This document shows positions 1-11,777 of a stretch of DNA of 64,000 nt, piece by piece. The stretch's first letter is position 1. Every line of letters starts with the position of its first letter. Source of the DNA: Diospyros lotus. Its lineage: Eukaryota; Streptophyta; Magnoliopsida; Ericales; Ebenaceae. The stretch spans positions 33,230,670 through 33,294,669 of the forward strand of contig NC_068344.1 of NCBI RefSeq assembly GCF_014633365.1, read 5' to 3'. Both the position numbers and the translations under genes were made by a program. The notes beneath the pieces were generated by a model that was not told where the DNA came from, searched no databases, and saw nothing but the letters and a program-made list of their open reading frames with translations.

Positions 1-709
1 AAGTGAGATTAAGCAAGGAAATGGGAACGGTTGAAGATATGTTTATTGAACTAAGACGGAGTCCTCTTATTTTAGTTAGGTTTTGAACAAGCAACTGAAA
101 TCCAGTTTTCTTGAACCTCAAACCATCATTACTAGCAAGATTAAGATGCATTAGCTGGGTCAAGTAAGAGAGTTCCATTGGAATTTCTCCTGAAAATACA
201 GAATATTGAAGTTCGAGATGAGTCAATCTAGAAAGGTGACCCAAATAGGAGGGAATGCGAGAGCCGCCGAAGTCGTTGAAATCGAGGTAGAGCTCCTGGA
301 GTTGAGGAAAATGGTGGAAGACGGTGGTGTTAGGAGGGATGTTCCCTTGGAGCAAACCACAACTAAGGTCGATGCCAACCACTTGACCGGTCTCGTTATC
401 ACAAGTGATCCCATCCCACAAGGAGCAGCAGTCAGTTCCCTCCTTCCAAGATACCATCGGTGAATGCGAATAAAGGAGGCAATATGAGTGACCTGGCTGG
501 CTGAAGTTGAAGTATGACTTGAATTCAAGCAACGCAGAGCTCTGCTCTGCACTGCACCTCCTCATCTTCCTTTCCACCTCCTCCACTTCCATACGGGCAG
601 CAACCGTAGCAGCATCCGAACAGGTAGTGAAAGTGAGCATCATCATCCTATGAAAGAAGCAGATCAGATACAGCAAGAAAACAGTGACACTTTTGCAAGA
701 AGAATCCAT
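1..709 (-). CDS. Receptor-like protein (RLP), N-terminal part, runs off the left edge
   Basis: An uninterrupted frame of 236 codons starts at the ATG at 709 and is still open at base 1, so only the N-terminus is visible. Residues 1-30 form a hydrophobic signal peptide. Residues 51-116 are the LRR N-terminal cap: RRCSAEQSSALLEFKSYF, then the cysteine motif DCCSLWDGITC at 93-103. Leucine-rich repeats follow from about residue 117, including LTHLELQYSVFSGEIP. Members of this Cf-9/RLP12-like family are plasma-membrane receptors with extracellular LRRs, one membrane helix and a short tail; they usually exceed 900 residues. The start was chosen because it gives a full signal peptide and lies just below a TATA box. 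The cap has one residue more than the usual DCCSWDG spacing. It is the only RLP here without a visible break. Family confidence is high; ligand and role are unknown. Confidence 0.85.
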   Translation of the reverse strand, partial: MDSSCKSVTVFLLYLICFFHRMMMLTFTTCSDAATVAARMEVEEVERKMRRCSAEQSSALLEFKSYFNFSQPGHSYCLLYSHSPMVSWKEGTDCCSLWDGITCDNETGQVVGIDLSCGLLQGNIPPNTTVFHHFPQLQELYLDFNDFGGSRIPSYLGHLSRLTHLELQYSVFSGEIPMELSYLTQLMHLNLASNDGLRFKKTGFQLLVQNLTKIRGLRLSSINISSTVPISLLNLT

Positions 710-745
710 CTTAAGCACGATCAACAGAAGAGACCCGGCCCAATG

Positions 746-753
746 TATTTATA
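746..753 (-). promoter_or_regulatory. TATA box of RLP1
   Basis: On the minus strand TATAAATA sits in the context TTGCCTATAAATAC, 37 bases above the RLP1 start codon. The same GCCTAYAAA block recurs before RLP2 (10176-10182), at the orphan 5' remnant near 31426, and before RLP6 (44383-44389). It therefore looks like the shared core promoter of the cluster. Confidence 0.5.
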
Positions 754-756
754 GGC

Positions 757-2160
757 AAAATCAAAACAAAATCCCAATCATCACATCAGCCATGAATACG
801 ATTAACACGCAACCAATTAAGACTGATAAAAGAGGAGAGCCCACATCCACATGCATTGCATTGGACGTGTTTGAAAATTTCTGGCCTTCAAAATTAATTT
901 CCATGTGAAAACCCAAAAAGTTTCTCAAGTGGCTGTAAAGTTTAGTTGAAATTGTTCAACACGCCCAACACAAATTAACCTCTTTTCGTGGGAATTACGT
1001 ACGACATATTTCCGTCCTTATCAGCTCCTCACAAGTCACAAGTCTTTCCTCACTTCCCTTGTTCACCCGACATGATTAAATTAAAAATTACGTAAATTCT
1101 GAAAAGTTTTGCATGATGAGGTGGGAAAATGAAAATGGAAAATATTTTTGAAATGAAATAAAAACGAAAAAATAATATTTTTTTTAAAAAAAATAACACC
1201 TCCTAAGTATTTTCGTGTCCAAAACAGAAAACAGTTGCATTCAAAAAGGGTTCGAAAATGTAAAATAACACCTCATAGGTGTTTCGTGCTACCTAAAAGT
1301 GGGTGACATTTATAAAAATTTTAGTAACGTTGAACCTTTGACCACTATGTTTATGGAATCATGACAGCAATAATGGCACATGTAATGGGGGCTTAAAGTT
1401 GGCTTCCCCAATCCAATTTTGGGCGTATGTTATGGGTAATGGACTCGTGAAATAAATTTCTGACAAGTCAATGACTTGCAAATCGATAAATTTGGCTTGG
1501 GTTGGATTGGATTCAGGGTTCATCCTTAGGTGGGATCCATTTTCAATTTTCTAGTTTTTGTGAAGAAGCTCGGATCGATACTATAAATCATAGAGTTAGC
1601 TGATAATAAATCGATATCACTAGTTTGAAAGAATTTCCAGACATGGCCTCTAATATAATCCAAATGATATTAACACACACACACACACACACAAACTCGC
1701 ATCTAATAATTCTTCAAATAAACAGGAAATTTGTTAGCATAAGAAATACCAGAAGAACCTACCTCAAAGCATCTGCTAGATTCTTCCATTAGTGTGAGTG
1801 AGTGAGCAGCAGTGGATGAACCCCCACTGTGATGCCAGGAAGCCAACACCGTGACATAGTCGACACTCATCCCACTGTACTTCTCCTTATTTGTCTTATA
1901 ATCAAATTTAGGTTCAGATTTAATTCTTATTCGGATTTGCTTCGAAATTTTAATTTGATTTGGGATTTAAAATTTTATAGTGATCAATCAATTGCTTTAG
2001 ATCTCTACATCAATCAATCATTTTGAATTTAGCTAAATCACTTCGAAAATCAAGGAATTTATTAGAGAAGTTTTAGTGATGATTGATCATTAACGAAGAA
2101 GTCCCTCACTCTTTCGTTTGCTAAATCTCATTGATCGATCGCATGTGCTTCAGCCGTGAC
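757..2160. repeat. Duplicated RLP 5' flank, copy A
   Basis: This gene-free stretch upstream of RLP1 matches 6883-7850 segment by segment: 757-873 against 6883-6993, then 1375-2150 against about 7030-7840. Bases 874-1375 are missing from the other copy. It holds an (AC)n microsatellite at about 1672-1693 and the roughly 180-bp block around 1620-1790 that also recurs twice near 11 kb. The short open frames inside it (for example 1829-2026) look incidental. Confidence 0.7.
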
Positions 2161-2373
2161 CACCGTTGGCCCCATTGATATTTTCTCCTTTTTTTTTATT
2201 TTCTAGTTTTTTTTTTATTTCTTGAATTTTTTTTATTTTCTAATATTTTTTGTTTTCTATTTTTGAAATTTTTTTCTTTTTATTTTTTAAGACAAGATAT
2301 AGAATGAAAAATGCTAGTAAGTTTGGAAAAAAAGAAAAAGAAATAGATCTAGACTAGATCCAGAACCATGATG

Positions 2374-5250
2374 TAATACCTCGTGTTGGCATGAGATTGT
2401 CATGTAATTTAAATGAGTTTAAAATATCAAAAAATTGATTTGATAGTAAAATAAGTTATCGAATCGACGATAATGAGCGTCTCGGAACTTAAATGTTTAA
2501 AGAAAATGGTATATTATTGACAAACGTCTCGAGACGACATTTATAAAACTAAAAGCAATCAGAACAGAGACAGTTTCTGATATAGCTAAATCATAGCCTA
2601 AAAGATTGAATGATGGTAAGGGACTTCTGAAAAATTCACGGAACCTTGATGAGGCTCTAATTTCAGGGATAGAACAACCCTTAAGTGGTTTCGGGATGAA
2701 ACAAAGGGATTTGTGATCAAAACATACATTCGGGCCTAAATGTAATTTCTTAATCTTGCCCGAGTGAGATTGAAAAAAAGTTTTTCTAAATCTTCGGTAG
2801 TGAAATGAAGGGTTTAGAACTTTTGGGTCTTAATGGAATAGTTGGAAAGTTCAGGGGCTTCAAATACTAGCTAAAATAAAATTTGAAAAATAGTAAGGGG
2901 TCAAAGTGAAATTTCTCAAAAGACTAGCCACTGTTGTTGCCATCACCGGCCACTACTACCACCGTCGACCAGTTGCCTGCCATCATCGAGAAGGACACCC
3001 TAGGGTCCAAAATGGGCCCCAGGGCATGGTAGATCAATTGGAGATGTGTATGAGCTGAGAAATTGCTGTGATTTGACAGGGTATGACGAGGTATGGTGGT
3101 TGTACGTTGGTTGAAAAATGGGGGTGGATTTTTGAGGCAAATCTGGGCTAGATTAGGGCGATTTGAGGCCATTAAATAGTTGTAATGATGATTGAGGCTC
3201 GGATTTGACAAGGAATGGCTCATTTTGGCTCAAAATTGGGTATAAATAGGGCTCAGAGGGTTTAGCTAAAAATGCAAAAATTAAACTTCAAATTGCTCAA
3301 GTTTGAGAGTGATTCGGAGGTCTTGGATAAAGGACTTTTGTTCTTGAGAAAGTGAGGATCATTTCTGGAGAATTTGAGAGATTTTGGAGTTCGTTTGAGT
3401 GGTGTTCAAAGCTTGACTGGAAGTTTTAGCGGTTACCGAAGCCGAGGCTTTAAACCGTCAATCGAGGGTGGTGGGTTTTTCAGGCAAATGAGGGTACCAT
3501 CGTGACCAACTTGAAGAGATATTCTAGGTGGTGTGGTGGAGGAAAAATTTTGATTGCCGGCGATGAGAGGCTCGCTTGAGAAGATGATCAGCGCATGCAG
3601 AGCACGTGCGAGTCTTTATGCGCAAGGTGCGTGGGTGGTGCGTAAGGGGGAGTTATTTTTTGTAATTTTTTTAATATTTTTAGAAAAATATTTTATGAAT
3701 TATAGTGGAGAAAATTTGAGAAAAACCTTGAGGAGGTATTTATTTTGAAATTATTGACGAAAAATAAGAAAAAAATAAAGAGAAATTTATGCAAAAATTA
3801 TGGAAAAATGGATGTTGATATTTTTTTGAATAAATATGATGTCCAAGGATTGTTGGGACTCGAGATTGAGTAATAGTACGATTATTTGAGGCTTGACACG
3901 AAAATTGAGGTTGGACATGAGAATCGAGGTATTCTGAGTACGTTCAATGTGAGTTGTTTTACTATCAAAACTTGGCTTGTTCTATACAAATAGTTTTGCC
4001 TTGTCAAACTTGATTATTTTTAAGTGTTCAGTCTAAAACTTGGTTTATTGCGGGTGGTTCGACCCTATACTTAATTTTGTTTCAAACAATAGTTTTGGCA
4101 TGTGAATGATTGATTTCATGTGAATGGTTCATCCAAAATGTTTATTTACGTGTGCTTTGAAATACATACATTGAAATGTCGTTTTATGCAATGCATCATT
4201 ACATGTTGTAATTATGACATTGGCATATGTGTTGGACATGGGTAGTGTTTTCGGGATGCTTTTGAGTGGGAACATAATCTCTGACATGATTGTGGTGAGC
4301 CAAGTTCCTGTATTGATATTGACCCTCTCGTGTTAGGAATGGTAAGGATTGTTTTCGAGGTGTCGAAGAGATGTGTTGATGTTGACCCTCTTAAACTAGG
4401 ATTATGTTGTGTCAATGCGTTGATATGATTATGTTATCTTTAGAGGGATTACTCTTTTCATGTGGTATGGGTTAAGCGTTGTATGAGATTCTCTTGAGTT
4501 GGGACATGTCGAGATATGTCTATTGTTTATGGTCTTACATATATTCAGCATAATATTTTAAACTCTCAGATTTAACATTTAATTTGGATTATGTCTCTGA
4601 AATATTGTTTCATATAATGGTTTTGACATGTGAATGGTTCATTCAAAATGTTTATTTACGTATGCATTGAAATACGTGCATTGAAATATCATTTTATGCA
4701 ATGCATCATTACATGTTATAATTATGGCATTGGCATATGTGTTGGACATGGGTAATGTTTTCAAGATGCTTTTGAGTAGGAACGTAATCTCTGACGTGAT
4801 TGTGGTGAGTCGGGTTCCTGCATTGATATTGACCCTCTCGTGTCGGGAGTGGTAACAATTGTTTTCAAGGTGTCGAAGAGATGCGTTGATGTTGACCCTC
4901 TTAAACTTGGATTGTGTTGTGCCAATGCATCAATATGATTATGTTACTTTTAGAGGGATTGTTCTTTTCCTGTGGTATGAGTTAAACGCTGTATGAGATT
5001 CTCTTGGGTTGGGACAAGTCGGGATATGTCTATTGTTCATGGTCTTGCATATATTCAGCACAATATTTTAAACTCTCACTTAAATGATTCAACATTTAAT
5101 TTGGATTATGTCTCTGCAATATTCAAATGTTCTAGGTGAAAACAGCGGCGTCAAAGGAAAGGAAGTTATCGAGATGTAGTCGTTGATTATATTGGAGACC
5201 TTTAGCATATATTTTGATTATGTTTGAGGGTTTAATTGTATTGCTGAGAA
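2374..5250. repeat. Retrotransposon-like non-coding remnant
   Basis: From 2374 the sequence begins TGTAATACCTCGTG, a start typical of plant LTRs. It continues without any gag, protease, integrase or reverse-transcriptase reading frame. Bases 2160-2330 just before it are T-rich. I could not find a matching partner LTR or a target-site duplication, so the class is a guess from style (Ty3/gypsy LTR or non-autonomous relative). It includes the 510-bp tandem duplication listed separately. Confidence 0.35.
4091..5110. repeat. Two-copy tandem duplication, 510-bp period
   Basis: Unit 1 (about 4091-4616) and unit 2 (about 4617-5110) align along their whole length. As a marker, the ATGCATCATT word lies at 4191 in the first unit and 4701 in the second, a period of 510. 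Differences are scattered substitutions, so the duplication is not recent. Confidence 0.8.
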
Positions 5251-6037
5251 ATTAATCTCTATATATTTTGTTTTAAAGATGTCATGTCAAATAATTGTAC
5301 GATTTCTATGAATAAGGTGTTCATATCAAGAGTTAAAGTTATTGGGATTTCTTTAATTTGATGTTTCATAATACTTACCAATAACCACAGTTAACTTTCG
5401 CTAATTTCTACTACCTCCATTTGGGCAACAATCATTCTCACAGCCCGTGGGGGATGCAAATCCTTGCATCCCCTTTGCACATAATTAAGTTTTCTTTAGC
5501 ACGATTCACTCATGTAAACCCTCCCCTGATTCTTAGCTGTGATCGGCTCCAAGAACCGCTCCGGCAACATCTCCACCATGTCCGACTCCAGCAGCTTCCT
5601 CAGCACCCAAACAAGGCATAATGGCTATAAATCCGCAGGAATGTAATTGTCTGCATTATAAACTAAACATGATGATGCCCTTTAACTATGGTGTCTTAGC
5701 AGCAAAGACTTTGGGCGATGCAGTCTTAGTTTATTAATTTAATTATTCAATACAAACATAAAAAATTAGAGTTCAAAAATAACAAAAATATATATATTCT
5801 TCAACTAAACATGTGTCCTTGTTTTAATATATTTTTTAATTTTCATGTAATTAAAAAATAATTATAAATTAAACATATATTTTCATGTTATATGCCTTAG
5901 TTTTTTCTCGCTCTCGTCTACCTACTAGGATAATTTCTAAAAATTTACTTTCCTTTTTACATTTATATTTTTTTGAGGAAAGATTAATTTATTGCTTTCT
6001 CTTCCTTTTGATTTTAGCTGGTTGATCCATAAAGTAT
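5251..6037. other. Gene-free AT-rich stretch
   Basis: I see no coding frame worth supporting. A more GC-balanced patch at 5440-5640 contains short open frames but nothing recognisable; the rest is AT-rich with T and A runs. Confidence 0.4.
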
Positions 6038-6805
6038 TGTTGGTATTTAATCACTCAAGAGTGGGATAAATTAAGTGTTTAAATTTTTTTTACATTTTTA
6101 ATAAATATTATTAATTAATTATTTTCTTTAAAAAAATATATAAATTATTTTTTAATTAAATTCTTATTATTTAATTTTAAAAAAATTAAAATTTTATAAT
6201 TATGTATACGTGAGTTTGATATTAATAAATTATAAACCACAATATATAACAAGAATAAATAAATGAACCATAAGACAATTTATATTGGTTCAGTATTTTC
6301 ACACCTATTCTACTCTCCCAATATATCAACCACCATTGGGATTCTATTAATCTCACCAAGATTTTCACACTATCTCACATCAAAAACTAGATATATTCAT
6401 AAATTATAACGGGTTCTAGAAAAACCACTAACACCACCAAGGTTTTATCCTTACCTTACCTTGCAAATTAAATTCACCTAAATTTTAACGGTTCTAGAAA
6501 ACTTATACAATCTACAATGATAATTTAAATATTATAAATAATTTGTCCACACTTGAACATAAGTAAGCAATTAAGAACAAATTATACAAGCGATAATATT
6601 TAAATAAATAAATAAATAAATAAATTTGTAATCTCAAATGAAGAAATTCGAATTTGTCTTAGAAGATTTGAAAGATTTTTCTCCTTTTACCTTGTGATGC
6701 TTTGGTAGATGTGCAATGAATCTTTGAGAGTTTTAAAATATTTAAAAATTATTTTGAGAGTTTTTGGAGCTTTTGAGTGCTTAAGATATGCAATATCTAT
6801 AACGA
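6038..6805. repeat. Dispersed repeat beginning TGTTGG, copy 1
   Basis: It is collinear with 59620-60305. Both copies begin TGTTGG, then ACTCAAGAG and a GTGTTTAAATTTTTTTT block, share a TTTTCACAC segment followed by CCAC, and end near GATATGCAAT. No coding sequence was found. An LTR or other non-autonomous element is possible; no target-site duplication was found. Confidence 0.55.
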
Positions 6806-6882
6806 ATGCTCTCCAAAATAAATTTGGAACTAAAAATTATTGTAACTAGCAATAGTGAAAATTAACCACGATGAATAGAAAA

Positions 6883-7331
6883 AATCAAAACAAAATCCCA
6901 ATCATCACATGAGCCCGGAATACGATTAACACGCAACCAATTAAGACCGATAAAAGAGGAGAGCCCACATCCACATGCACTCTGCATTGGACGTATGTTA
7001 TGGGTAATGGACTAGTGAAATAACTTTCTGACAAATGTGGTGGGGGCTTAAAGGTGGCTTCCCCAATTTTGGGCGTATGTTATGGGTAATGGACTAGTGA
7101 AATAACTTTCTGTCAAGTCAATGACTTGCAAATCGATAAATTTTGCTTTGGGTTGGATTGGATTCAGGGTTCATCTTTAGGTGGGATTCATTTTCAATTT
7201 TCTAGTTTTTGTGAAGAAGCTGGGATCGATCCTATAAATCATAGAGCTAGCTGATAATAAATCCATATCACTAGTTTGAAAGAATTTGCAGACATGGCCT
7301 CTAATATAATCAAAATGATATTAACATACAA

Positions 7332-7362
<31 letters not shown>

Positions 7363-7850
7363 TCTAATAATTCGATCTTCAAATAAACAGGAAATTTGTT
7401 AGCATGAGAAGTACCGGAAGAACCTACCTCAAAGCATCTGCTAGATTCTTCCATTATTGTAAGTGAGCGAGCAGCAGTGGATGAATCCCCCACTGTGATG
7501 CCAGGAAGCCAACACCGTGATATAGTCGACACTCATCCCACTGTAGTACTCCTTATTCGTCTTATAATCAAATTTAGGTTCAGATTTAATGCGTGTATAG
7601 GTTTTTCTGAATTGTTCCGAAATTTTAAATTGATTTGGGATTTAAGATTTTACAGCAATCGATTGATCGATTGCTGTAAATCAATCGATCACTTTGAAAG
7701 TTATCAATTCACTCTGGAAATCATGGAATTTATCAGAGAAGAAGAAGCTCCAGTTATGATTGATCGTTCAGGAGAAGTCTCTCTCTCTCTCTCTCTCTTC
7801 TATCTTTTGTTTGCTAAACCCCAGTGATCGATCGGAAGCGTTTCAACAGT
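6883..7850. repeat. Duplicated RLP 5' flank, copy B (orphan)
   Basis: This is the second copy of 757-2160. No RLP coding sequence adjoins its left end, where the dispersed repeat at 6038-6805 lies instead. It has its own small tandem duplication (about 6992-7033 and 7075-7116) and an (AC)n tract at about 7331-7357. A (CT)n tract follows at about 7781-7798. Confidence 0.7.
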
Positions 7851-8459
7851 GACCATGAGGTGTATAGTCCAAATATAAATTGATCTGGACCTGACCATGA
7901 CTTAGTGGATCTGGATGTAGCAAATCTGGAACGGAACTAAGTCTGACCCAGACCCAGACCCAGAGCATTTACAACCCTAGTCCCAGCCCCCTCAAACAAG
8001 TGATGTCTCAAAATTGTGGATAAAACAGGCTCAAATGAGTGATTCTAAATTTCTTGCCAAAATTGATTAGAGGGTTAACTGGTTTTTCAGGTTTTGCTCT
8101 TAAGTAGTTGTATATTTATTGATAACAGTTTCTCATAAAAAAAAAGTTCGCTTTTTTAACTTCTCAACAAAATTTTTATTGTTATTTGTCATCAAGACAT
8201 TGGAGAAGAGACTAGGGCGATAATCTCTTTTAATCTACAACTTATTAAGTTACTTAAATGATTCAGTACAAAATTAACACAGCTTGCAACGCAAATGAAC
8301 TTTGATATTTAAGAAATTAGATACATAATCATAATCTGCATCCAAGTTCAGATCAAGACTGAAGACTAATTTGATGTTTCCAAAATACTTATCAATATCA
8401 CCATTTTGCTTGGCTAATTTATCCTACAGTTGTCACTATGAGCTTGATGTTTCTGCATC

Positions 8460-10041
8460 TTTCTTTCTACTTTTGTTTTCAGCACCTTCACCGACCCTAA
8501 AAAGCTGAGGGTTCCTGGTGGAGAGCAATAGATATCCCTTAACAAGACCGAAGACCAAAGACCAAAGACCAATCCACATCCATAACTTGACAAAACGACT
8601 CCCCAGTCAAGCCAATCTAAGGATTTCTGTATGCCTTTGATATTGGAGGCAGGTCCACATAAGCCAAAGTTCCAACAAAAGAATAGTTTGAGAATGTTTC
8701 AAATTCGTTAGCTGCTTAGGGATCTTCCCGGAAAGCTTATTTGAAGAGAGGTCTAGCCATTCTACAATGTTTAGATTCGCCAAAGACTTTGGTATATGCC
8801 TTGTAAGGCTATATTGTGAGATAAGTTCAGCCCTCTCAGACTAAAATTAGCTCTCCAATTCTGAAGCTATTATTAGACAGATCAAGAAGAAGAACCTTGA
8901 AGAGGATTTTTTTATGAAGAATGCTTCCAAGCCTATATCGCCGCTGCAGTTATTTGATGGGATAATCAAATGGGTAACCCTAAACTCTAACCATGTAGGT
9001 TGTTGTGCCGCAGATCAATGAATCCTTCAGTGAACTGGAGCTGATCTCGCTTACACGCAAGTAATCCATGCTGCCAAAGCAAAGGTCCATGGTGGAATTG
9101 TTAGATTTTGTTAGAATTGCATCATATTATGACAATTCTCAATGCAAAAATGAATGGAATATTACCAGCTAAACTGTTCCCTGAAAGAAATATAGTGGTG
9201 ACTGAAGTAATATTACCGAGCGGTGCAGGAATTGATCCATAGAAGTTGCAACCGGTAGCATAGAACGAATGCAGCGACCTGAGATTCCCAGTAAAGAGTC
9301 CGATAGCAGTTGTCCAGAGAAACGTGTGAACTGAAGATCTAAGTATTGAGTTTAGAAACCTGGAAAGGTCACCGCCGAGAGATCTATTAAATCCTATAGG
9401 CATGTCCCTCAGATGCAGTAAGTTGAATATTCCATCAGGGAACCATCCATGCAATCCACACCGGAGGAGATTGAGCAAGGAAATGGGAACTGCTGAAAAT
9501 TCACCAAACTGAGGCTTAAGTTGGTTAGGTTTCAAACAAGCAACTCAAATTCTGATTTTCTTGAATCTCAAACCATCATTGAAATTGAGGTCGAGATAGA
9601 TCAATTCTGTCAAGTAGGAGAGTCCCATTGGGATTTCCCCTGAAAATCTAGAAGAAAAGAGGCTGAGATGCGTCAATCTGGTGAACCAACCAAAAAAGGA
9701 CGGGATGCAAGTCATTATAATCAAGGAAGAGCTTTTGGAGGTTAGAAAAATGATGGAAGATGGTGGCGTCGGAAGGGAACGTCCCTTGGAGGCAGCTGCA
9801 ACTAAGATTGATGACAGTCACTTAACCGGTCTCATTGTTTTCAACCGATCCCTTCCCACAAACAACAGTCAAAATTCCCTTGCTCCAAGACGCCATCTTC
9901 AGATTCAAACCATCACCATATCCTTTGCAAGATGAAGAGACTGACTCGTTGAATGGAAAGTATGTTTTAAATTGAAGCAATGCTGAGCTCTGTTCTTCAC
10001 TACACATGACCAGTTGAGCAACATTCGAACAAGTGAGCATG
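8460..10041 (-). pseudogene. RLP2, decayed receptor-like protein
   Basis: Read on the minus strand, the N-terminal cap (CSEEQSSALLQFKTYF) starts near 10005. A frameshift follows near 9870 and a stop after NNETG at 9822. The LRR part persists in 9122-9535, with words such as PISLLNLL and GCNFYGSIPAPLGN. The C-terminus at 8480-8760 still shows KLSGKIPKQLTNL and the pre-membrane SLDWLDWGVVLSSYG block, but with an internal deletion. Total length is about 1.6 kb against roughly 3 kb for an intact family member. Frame breaks plus missing LRRs make it non-functional. It has the same orientation as RLP1 and lies beside the 3' end of SNAPC1. Confidence 0.8.
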
Positions 10042-10175
10042 ATATGAAAGAAGCAGAGAGACCAGAAAAGATTGTTAGAGAGCCATAGGCCTACACTAAC
10101 CGTGTTTGGTGTTGAATGAATTCAAAATGGGAGGAAGGTTACCCCAAGGGCTGTGAACAGAGACAAAGCCAAATG

Positions 10176-10182
10176 TTTTATA
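10176..10182 (-). promoter_or_regulatory. TATA box remnant of RLP2
   Basis: The minus strand reads TTTGCCTATAAAACATTTGG, matching the RLP1 core promoter. The leader below it also matches leaders at 31450-31530 and 35580-35680. Confidence 0.4.
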
Positions 10183-10579
10183 GGCAAAGTCAGCCATTAA
10201 GGACACAAGGGCCCCTTGACACCAGTTCAACTCCTGGTGAAAAAAAATCCACAAATAGGAACTTCATCAATAATCAACTAGTCATGTATAGGTAGAAGGA
10301 AGAGGTTGGGTGATGTTACTCCTAAATGAACATAAGGCCCATTCGGGTCTCTCATTCATGTCCCTTTAGACCTGACAGTAAGAGGAGTCAAGAGAGACGA
10401 AACTTAGTCGCCCCTTCCTTATCTCTTTGGACTTGTAAAAGAAAATGTTATCCTATACTAGGCAGATTTTGCCTAAATATGCATAAAAGAACAGTCCAAA
10501 ACAGTCTTCATAGCTGAACTTAATTCCATTAACAACTTTCTTACTCCTATATTGAATATTTCCTAAATTAAACAAGAGG

Positions 10580-11590
10580 AGGAGTCTAAAGACTATGGAA
10601 GATAATTACTCCTAAGAAATAATTCCAAGGAATCCAGAAAAATATTAGCCATATGATATCAGTTATTGATCTGATTCCATACAAACCAAAAAGGAAAACA
10701 CAGAAAAGCTAAAAAGAAAACGGCAAGGACTTCTAAACAAATCAAAGTGTCCTTTTATATACATCAATCCAAAACACATAACCAAGGAAATTTATGTTTG
10801 TTTCCCGAAGATGGATGGAATTTTGTTGTTTTTGCTGGCTACCGAAGAAGCTCAGACCCTGTGAATGACACAACAGTACGCTGATGATAGGTGAAATAAC
10901 AACAAAAGATTTCAACAATTTCCAGACATCCCTCTGCTATAGTCAAAAAAATATCAAGATAAATATACATACAGGGTGCACATCTAATATTTTTCAACAA
11001 ATGTCACGAAATACCTTACTCAAACCCTCTTCCAGATCTTTCCATCGTTCGCTGGAATGGAGAATTCAAGATTAGACGTTCTGGAACAGAAGCCCTCTTG
11101 ATATTGATAGAACACAACATATTATGAAATTTTATCATTTGTGAATGTCATTTGTTAAATTTGTTCGTAAGTATAACATTTCCAAAAACAATTACTCCTA
11201 AAAAATAATTCCAAGGAATCTGTACGACATCAGGTACTGTTCTGATTCCATTTGGCAATACCACACCAAAAAGAAAAACGCAGCTAAGTTAAAAATGACG
11301 TTTGAACAAACCAAAGTTTTTCCAATCAAAGGCACGTAATTAGCTAGGGCTACAGACAGATTGGCTGAAGAAAGATCAACAATCCCTAGATTTAACTAAC
11401 AACAAAACATTTCAAGAATTTCCAGACTTTCCCTCTGCTATAATCAAAATGATATTGAGACCTACACAAACAGGCACATCTAATAGCTTCCCAATGAATT
11501 TGTTCACATGAGAAGTATCACAAAATACATAATTCAAAACATCTGCAAGATCCCTCCATCATAGGCTGGAATTGGGAATTTGTGGCTAGA
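10580..11590. repeat. RLP 5'-flank block duplicated in tandem
   Basis: The segment at about 10600-11080 is repeated at about 11180-11620, a period near 0.5 kb. Both carry the AATTTCCAGAC ... CATCTAATA ... CTTCCATC block that also occurs at 1620-1790 and 7270-7460. So four copies of this block lie on RLP 5' flanks. No coding sequence is visible. The last part may overlap the 3' UTR of SNAPC1. Confidence 0.6.
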
Positions 11591-11777
11591 CGTTCTTGAA
11601 CCAAATTATATCCGAGGGAGCAACTGTCCTAGCCGCCTATGATGAGTACTCGGTTGACACTATGGAAGGAACTTGGAAGCCAAGAGAATCCTTGTTGACA
11701 TCTCAAGCTGTTATCCAATGTTCTGCCCCAAAGAATGGAACTTCTTGTTCTATGCCTTCATCCAATGCCATCTCTCA

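Noticed and set aside
223..552. 109-codon minus-strand frame near the left edge
   Set aside because: It is an out-of-frame shadow of the RLP1 coding sequence, which has signal peptide, cap and LRRs.
1829..2026. Open frames in the duplicated RLP flanks (1829-2026, 7477-7827)
   Set aside because: They share sequence because the flank is duplicated; no domain, and the frames diverge in length between copies.
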